Shown: piece after piece, positions 29,957 to 36,317 of the stretch
Numbering within the stretch: position 1 is the first letter of the stretch
Layout: every line of letters starts with the position of its first letter
NCBI GenBank assembly: GCA_022496205.1
Contig: WTXD01000126.1
Span: forward strand, 1-36,317
DNA from: Gloeopeniophorella convolvens
Taxonomy: Eukaryota; Basidiomycota; Agaricomycetes; Russulales
Direction of reading: 5' to 3'
DNA: 36,317 nt
The notes under the pieces: generated by a model
Seen by the model: the letters and a program-made list of their open reading frames with translations, nothing else
What the model was told of the DNA's origin: nothing
Database searches by the model: none
Program-made: the position numbers and the translations under genes

Positions 29957-31196
29957 TCAGTTCATGAGGAACTTCAAGGCCTTCACCGTGCCAGCATTAA
30001 AGCCCATATCTAGAAGGGCATCTTCCTGTTTTGAACACGGCACGTTGTGATACACGCTCGCGATCTTGATGCGTACCGCTTCCGTCGCACTCACCGCATC
30101 GAGCAAGTCTTTCACTTGTCGTGGGATGGAGCGGAAAAGGCGGAGTCCTTCGTCCCTCTGGAGGGGCGCATCCCTAGCGAATCGTCGCCTAAAGCAGAGT
30201 CCACAGGAGAGGGACTCCGGACGCCGTGATGGGAAGACTGCTCCAGGGGGCGGGTGTTTCGTTGAAGGGATCGCGTCGGCGTAGAGTCGTTAAGTTCGAG
30301 CATGGAAAAACGGGAATGAACGCTGTCAGCCCTAGACACCTGAGAAGATGCGGGAGAGCCGAATGTGCGCGACCTCGGAGTTTGAGGAGCCAGTGGACGC
30401 TGAGATGTGGACGGAAAAGCACTGGATGGTGCAGGGTCGGCGAGGGACTCATAACTCAGGGCACTGGCAGGCGCTTGAGCTGCCAAGCCCTGACCCGAAG
30501 TGGGACTGTTGGGAGGTGCCGAGAAGAAGTGATGATCTTCCAGAGCGCTAAGAAGGGAGATGGTGGGGATACGAGGCTCGCGCGCGAGGGTGGAAAAGTA
30601 GCGCGAGACCCACACGCGAAGGCGGAAGTCCCTGATGAACGCATGCCCGAGTTGTTGAAAGGCTATGGCTCGAATGTCGTTGAGGGCAGGGCCAAAGATC
30701 CCTTCGTTTCCCTGGAAGATCCTACTGGCATATATGAAGACATTCTTGTCAAGCGGCACCTCGGTGGCAGGTGACTCAGCGAACCCTGGACTGTGCTCTC
30801 CTTGAAAGACAAGAAAGATGCACCCGACCCCACAGGTGTACTCGAGCGCAGCAATCTGTACAACGGGCAAGCCATCAGGAAGCGTGCACGACCCAGTATG
30901 TCAAAACAACTCACCAACTCCCGGATCATCGCCACCATGCGCTCCCTGGTTTGCTTCCTGTCGTCGTTCGTGCGTAGGAAGCCCGAGTGAAGACCCTCGT
31001 TTGTGGTAGGGTAATCAGGTCGCTGAAACCATCCAATGATGGCCCTCATCGTTGCTGCATAGGCCTGATCGACATTCGCTCGGACCCCGCCCGGAATCGA
31101 ACTGTCAAGATAGGCGTCGCTGATAGCAAGCCACGGGAACTCAGGTATGTTGCTGGGAATCTCAGAAAAGAGTTTTTGTGGGGGGAGACCATCCAT
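29957..31196 (-). CDS. Unrecognised 377-residue protein in the KDZ region
   Basis: Exons 31196-30915, 30855-30205 and 30157-29957 join without a stop. The N-terminal part reads VPEFPWLAIS-like (NIPEFPWLAISDAYLDSSIP) and contains MRAIIGWFQRPDYPTTNEGL and GFLRTNDDRKQTRERMVAMI. The middle has AALEYTCGVGCIFLVFQGEH and ALNDIRAIAFQQLGHAFIRD, then a long Ser/Pro-rich linker. The last exon encodes RQVKDLLDAVSATEAVRIKI and ends KALKFLMN. The last intron (30158-30204) has a weak gtggac donor; without it the protein would stop at 30112 and lose the well-formed helical end. No domain is recognised and no TET/JBP-type HxD motif was found. A GTATAAAG box lies at 31292-31299. Orientation and position suggest a passenger gene of the transposon. 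Confidence 0.6.
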
Positions 31197-32060
31197 ATTA
31201 CAGAACTGAGTGGAAGGAATGGCTGTGAGAGAGGGCGGCGTGCAAAGTCAGGCTTGTGAGTCGTGATGGCGTTAGCGAGTCCAATGTCTTACTTTATACA
31301 TGGCTGGCTCTGTTTCAAAACCGGAAGTGTCGTTGACATTTCAGTGTTGTAAGGGACCGGTGGAGACAATAATGCTAAGTGAGGCAAGTGAGGAAACTGG
31401 ACTGACTGAGGCGCGCCAAAAGAGATGTTGCGCGCGACTTGGACCGTGGCCACGCTGCAGACCCGTGACTGAATATTTCACGGCATTTGACTCCGCCTTA
31501 GCCATGTGTTGGCTCAAGGTGAGCAGTACCCGGCAATGGCATTGCTTTAATGGTCAGTATTTCAGTGCTGCAATCCACTATTCCACTGTATGTTCTTATT
31601 TCTGTTGTTCACTCTGCCAAAACGTGTCTGATTGAGTCCGCATATCGCCTGCACATTGCTCACTTTGGTCAGTGTCTGGCGCGGCCCTTGCACGGCGGCC
31701 CCTGCGCACGCGAGCTCAAGTTCGTGACATCCCACTGATACTATCCCGCTCACTGGGTCTGGCTACTAATCGGTGGTTCGATTGGTGTAGTGCAGTATGG
31801 TATACAACGATCATGTTACTGTAGCTGGTAGGACCGTGACATAGCATATCTGCTGCGCTGCTAGCCACGCAATTAGTACCTCTGTGCCGTTAACGTCAAT
31901 AGCACTTCGCTGTCAACGCCAGATGTCATGTCAACATACAACAGGATCCAATCGTGGCAATCGGTTTTGGCAACTTGATTTGATTTCGGTGAAGCACGCG
32001 TTGAGCACGCACGCGAGATCAGCGCAAGGTGGAGCTCATTGTATTCTACTAGGTATAGTA
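31197..32060. other. Gap between the passenger gene and the KDZ transposase
   Basis: It holds the probable promoter of the passenger gene (minus-strand TATA at 31292-31299) and AT-richer DNA. No further gene is recognised in 31300-32060. Confidence 0.45.
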
Positions 32061-35000
32061 TCAATCAGCGGCGTTGAGACTAAGATTACCAAGAAATGTG
32101 TTAAGACGGTCCAGCTCATCTCCAGCACTATCATCTTCTTCCGCATCACCAACCTCCCCCTCCGGTATGACATCAATGTCTGCGGTCTGGTCTGGGTTGT
32201 TGTCACCGACGGTTCCCCGTGGGGCTCCATGCTCAATGTTAGCATCTCGGGGGCCATTATAACAGGCGAGACCATATATCTGTCGAATTCGTTGACGGTG
32301 GATACGGTTTTGGCGAAGGCGACGCGCGAGAAGATCCTTAAGTGCCGTCACAAGGGGCGAGGCCTCATGGCGAAGGCGATCAACTGTTACAGACAAGAGC
32401 GTTTCTTCCTTGCTCATCCAGTTGGCAAGGCGACTGACTTCCACATTGAGTCGCTCCCTTTCCTCCTTTGCACGCTCAAGGCGCAGCCAATGGAGGGCTG
32501 CCTGCCTGTTCTTACTTTCAGCCCAAGGTCGCTCACGAATATCCTCGCGGCACTCCTGGAGCAACTCGAAGTCCGCGAGGCTTCTGTAAGTAGCCACGTC
32601 CTTCCAGTCTAGCTGCTGCCGATTCAGCGCCTTTGCTGCATCGTTATACCTACGAAGCGCCGCTTGGATCGCTTTGCAGCGTGTCTTGAGAGCCTTGTTG
32701 ATGTGGGTTCGTAATTTATATCCTAAGACAAGTGCTGGTCATATAGAGGGCGCATCATGAGAGCACGCACTTACCAGTACCTGAAAGGCCCATCTTATGA
32801 AGTTCGAACAAGCGTGCAACCACAAGGCTCTCCAGTTTTGCGAGTGCCTTCTGATACTCGCGTGTGGAGAAATACTCAGCCGCGGTTCTCCACTGCGGCA
32901 TGCTTGGTGTCCACCGCTCCTTGATTCCGTGGATGGATTCGAAGCTATGTAAAAGGCCTTGCATACGCTCGAAGTTTTCGAATGCGTGTTGCTGCATCAA
33001 TGCTGCACGCTCATGTAAGGTTGAGCGTGCCGAGACCTTCGTAGTACAGATTACGACCGCCTCGTCATAGAGTTTTCTGTAGTCCATAGATTTCGTTTAG
33101 TAGTGCTACCACAAATCTAATCGACACTTACTTTGATCTCTGATACGCAAGAAGTCGTTCTAATAGTCGCACGCTAATTCATCCTCGGCCGTCTCCTTCT
33201 TACGAGAGAGGAGATACGCGCGCTCGTTTTCCAGGTGGTGACTATATGCGGTATCTGCTGCGGACTTGCCGGACTGCAGTGCCGCGATCGTGACAGGGAG
33301 TTCTTCAAGGAGCTGCGTAACTTGTTTGTAGTTCCCTAGGAGGAACGCCGCTGAAAAAGCTGATTTAGTCGCAATATAGATACTAAGGAGAGTACATACA
33401 GAGCTCCTGATACTTGTCATCGTCATGTTGCTGGGCGTAAAGGTCGATGGACTGATGGCGGTGAAAGCGCGAGGCATAGCGCGTGACATTCGCGAGGCCG
33501 TTGAATGACGAGAAGATCCGCTCAGCGGTTTCCAAGTCCTCGATCCCGAATCCCCCAGCGTAAAGTGGGTGAAACGAGAGCTGACAGAGCCTTTTATGAG
33601 CATATCCATGGAACGCTGGAACAACAAGGCGGAGTCCCTTTGCCTTTGCTTTCTCCGAGATAGAACTCTTCGCGATCGTCTCAGTGAACGAACACCCGAT
33701 GTCATAACCTAAGCCGACTTTGTCCCCAAACGCGTCTAAGGCTTCATTCACGATGGCCAGTGGATACTTTGCCCTGAGTGTTTCAATGAGTTGCAGAATC
33801 ATGCGTTGTGCCACGAATTGCACATACAGCTCACCACTGAGAACCATATCACATATCCACCATATCAAACCGTGTCGACACGCGGACAAGAATATTCCTG
33901 TCTCGCGGTAGATGGCCCACATTCGTTTGAGGTTGTCGCTTTGAGCCGCTTTCCAGCGCTCCGTGCAAGTTGTCTGTTCATCGGCGCCATCCGCTGGCGT
34001 GGCCTCTTCTGGGTCTTTGGACCACGCCTGAGGCTCCTGCGATGCAGGATCATTTGTTCCCTTTGCCTGAGACTTGAACAGCATCAGTGGTTCGGCGAGA
34101 TGTAGAAGTGACCAAATGCAGCCCATACTGGCGTCTTCGATGAGATCTGTTGTCGGGACTTGACATCATGCTTGAACACGTCGACACGGTCTTCAGGGAT
34201 GTAGTAGTCACTTGTGAATTCGTGTGGATCGCCGACAGCACCTTCCCGCAGGCGCACGCGCTTTAGCGATTGGTTGCCGTCGAGGACGCCCATGACTGAC
34301 ACCTGTAGCGGTGCCTCACCGGGGAGCTATGTAATGAGCGTCAATATGCTATCGGACTGCCAGAAGCGGTAGTTAGATCACCTGGTTTTGACAGCACGGA
34401 CAGGAATTCTTGACGCGCCAGTGATGGTCAAGGCGCCCTAAAGACTCACGCACACGTAGCTCGACACCTCTTCTGATCTTGAGATACACGTCAAACGTGT
34501 CTGAGAAGTGCTGCCAATAGGATCGCTGATACGTTATCTGTGCAACCCGCTGAACTAAATCGGATGTACGATGGACAGGCACAGAACGTACGTTATGATA
34601 GTCACAGATGGATCGGACCCAGGCTTGGATGCTGACGCGAGGCTGACGGACGCGCAGCCATCGGTACAACTCCAAGGTTCGCAGGGATATTGCCCATGAA
34701 ATGCGTGAGGGCGAAGAGCTCAGGCAGCCTTGCCGCAGAAGGTTCATGTTTGGGTACACGCAACCCGGGATCTGTACGAACGTGCGATCCTGACAGAATT
34801 CTGATACATCCGATTCAGAGGTTGATAGCGCGCATAGGCTAGACTGTACATACCAAAGGCATCCATGTAGAGAATCTTGAACTCCTCTAGGCCATTGTTT
34901 ACTCCATCGGATGGTTTCTGTCCACTGCTGCTCTCGTGCTTGTACTCGAGGAACGCGTCGACAAGGCGCGGCAGCTGATCATTCCATCTGGCCTCAAGAT

Positions 35001-35575
35001 TGCGCAGGCGTGTTGACCAGCTCTGAGTTTTGCGGCGACCCTGTGGACTGAAGCGAGCATGACTACAAGCGGCAGTTGGGATGAACCTTACGAACAGACC
35101 AACATATTCGAGCAAGTGCTCGGTTTCACCGCCTTCGCTGGATAGCTGCAACTCATTGTCCAGGGGCCCTTGTCCTTCTACATCGTCCTCATCGTACCAG
35201 GCCTGAGAATCTTCCATTTCGAGGTCGCGTGGCGCATCAGCTTCATCCTGACCCCTAGTCATCTGGTCATAAATTCGTTTGGTCCCTACTGTGAGATCTG
35301 CGACTGGACATGAGCATGACAGGACCCCGCAGGAGATGGGTTTCGCGGAACAAAGACGTGCTATTGTAGGATTCTGTCGCTTTAGCAGCAAACGCATCCG
35401 AGACTCGTTGTTGTCCTGCCTTGTTAAGGAGGACGCCTCGGGCATCAGGAATGTTGACCGCTCGCCTTTTCGTGTGATGTAGTTCGCCGAGGCTAGGCGG
35501 CGCTATGAATACGTTGACCTTGGTGCGTGAGGACTTGCTGGCCCGTACTGTCGTGCTTCGTGAACGTTTCTCCAT
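32061..35575 (-). pseudogene. KDZ-family transposase, multi-exon, with probable frameshifts
   Basis: It starts at 35575 (MEKRSRSTTVRASKSSRTKV). In order: RLRNLEARWNDQLPRLVDAF; AISLRTLELYRWLRVRQPRV; the cysteine knuckle NSCPCCQNQ; MGVLDGNQSLKRVRLREG (34300s), whose Asp is the likely first catalytic acid; ERWKAAQSDNLKRMWAIYRE; the core GLGYDIGCSF and FHGYAHKRLCQLSFHPLYAG with GIEDLE; then ERAYLLSRKKETAEDELACD, FESIHGIKERWTPSMPQWRT, ALHWLRLERAKEERERLNVE and an acidic tail ending at 32061. Most exon joins use good splice sites, for example gtgatc to tag between 34380 and 34325. Two joins fail: near 33160-33166 one missing T would explain a stop in an otherwise conserved segment, and near 34830 the frame changes without a usable intron. 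The element is probably no longer autonomous. Confidence 0.8.
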
Positions 35576-36317
35576 GGTGAAAGAGGGGGGAGGAAAAGAG
35601 ACGCGTGGGAATGTAGCACATCGTCTGAGGCATTCAACAATATGGCCGCGGGCTGGGTGGGCGACTATGACGCTCATGGATAAGATTGGAAAAGATGCAC
35701 GGGCTGAGCGGGCGACTATGACACCTGCAGACATTATTGGAAGAGGCGATGGGCTGGGTGGGCGACTATGACGCTCGCGGACAGATGGGAAGAGATGCGC
35801 GGGCTGGGTGGGCGACGGTATGATGCCCACAGACTCCGGGATTGGAAGAGGCATGTGGGCCAGATGGATGACACAGCGCCCAAGGTAGTAAACCAACTGC
35901 CATGAATGTGATAGAACCGCCAACATCTAGGTACATGCCCTGGCTGTTGTCAATAAGTCTTTGCCAGCACAGAGTTGTTCTCCCACTGTACGTACCATAT
36001 ATATGCTCTACTAGATCCACGGACGAGTATGCGTGCCTTGCTGCACAGCTCACGCGTGAGATCACTACCACATACGCTCGATGCCGAGACACCCCGGATG
36101 CCACGTGCAATCCAAGCACGTCCAACCCTGATCTGGCTGGTCTGGGCGGCTGGATTCTACCTATGTATGCATTGGGAAGTCATAGTGGACTGCACGGGTG
36201 ACAGCTTGAGTTCAATTGCCATTCAGGGAAGGCGTACTGTCGTGAACTCAACTGGGTGGGCCAGGTGGGCTGCAGGTGTCAACCCTCTGACACAAGCTGT
36301 CATTCATTGGGAGAAGT
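35576..36317. other. Right flank of the KDZ gene
   Basis: No gene is supported. The stretch contains the 50-bp minisatellite at 35650-35870 and further G-rich motif copies near 36140 and 36248. The transposon end is not visible. Confidence 0.45.
35650..35870 (+). repeat. Minisatellite, about 50-bp unit, four to five copies
   Basis: The unit start gggctgggtgggcgac recurs at 35650, 35701, 35751 and 35801, with a weaker fifth copy near 35853 (gtgggccagatgg). Spacing is 51, 50 and 50 bp. Each unit also carries (t)ggaa.agatgc or a variant before the next start. Confidence 0.75.

Larger units (their letters stand above)
26520..36317 (-). mobile_element. Probable large KDZ-type DNA transposon with passenger genes (right end outside the window)
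   Basis: Block X breaks at about 26520. From there to the window end, three genes all lie on the minus strand, the last a KDZ transposase. The left flank (26575-27260) repeats a C-rich motif of the type cagcccgcctggccc, and the right flank (35650-36270) repeats the opposite, G-rich orientation (gggctgggtgggc). Opposed subterminal repeats are typical of large DNA transposons. No terminal inverted repeat or target duplication could be matched because the right end is not visible, so the boundaries are inferred. Confidence 0.45.

Noticed and set aside
30112..30870. Stop at 30112 as the end of the orphan protein
   Set aside because: Tentatively rejected because splicing 30158-30204 joins in phase to a further 67-codon coding-like exon ending at 29957; the weak donor keeps this uncertain.
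31884..32612. Plus-strand frame of 242 codons over the KDZ C-terminal exon
   Set aside because: The minus strand encodes the well-conserved transposase tail here; the plus frame is its shadow.

Overview
The window is nuclear DNA of a filamentous fungus, most likely an Agaricomycete (Basidiomycota) and plausibly a polypore-type wood decayer. It is GC-rich. Nearly every gene is split by 45-75 nt GT-AG introns, the ribonucleotide reductase and BTB proteins are eukaryotic, the glutathione transferases look like the etherase-related fungal FuA class, and the right end carries a KDZ-type DNA transposase of the kind expanded in mushrooms. No tRNA, rRNA, CRISPR array or bacterial operon was seen. The species cannot be named from the sequence.

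Layout. 1-2765: the edge of an unrecognised minus-strand reading frame with a possible zinc knuckle, then low-information DNA and the promoter of the next gene. 2766-8002: two housekeeping-type genes, a BTB/POZ protein (3 exons) and the ribonucleotide reductase large subunit (11 exons, one of only 4 nt). 8223-8646: a short hAT-like MITE with an 8-bp target-site duplication. 8829-11786: two sister GST genes (A, B). 12186-14215: a fused PNPOx-like/ferredoxin-reductase-like flavoprotein. 14614-15932: a GDSL/SGNH esterase. 16482-26185: an expanded GST array of four intact genes (C, D, E, G), one inverted truncated pseudogene (F) and one frameshifted copy (H). Decayed pieces of the GDSL esterase gene lie between C and D and between G and H, so the original duplicated block probably contained an esterase together with a GST. 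26520-36317: repeat-rich DNA bracketing three minus-strand genes, two unrecognised proteins and a KDZ transposase with apparent frameshifts. This probably is most of a large transposon whose right end lies outside the window.

How the genes may work together. The LigE-like GSTs, a flavin reductase-type fusion and an esterase side by side are compatible with a catabolic or detoxification cluster for aromatic or lignin-derived compounds. That is an inference from family identity and neighbourhood; nothing in the sequence proves a shared pathway. The repeated head-to-tail structure, the inverted copy and the relics show that the locus has been actively duplicated and is decaying. Exon coordinates below were derived by hand from splice sites and reading frame; each intact gene model sums to a whole number of codons.
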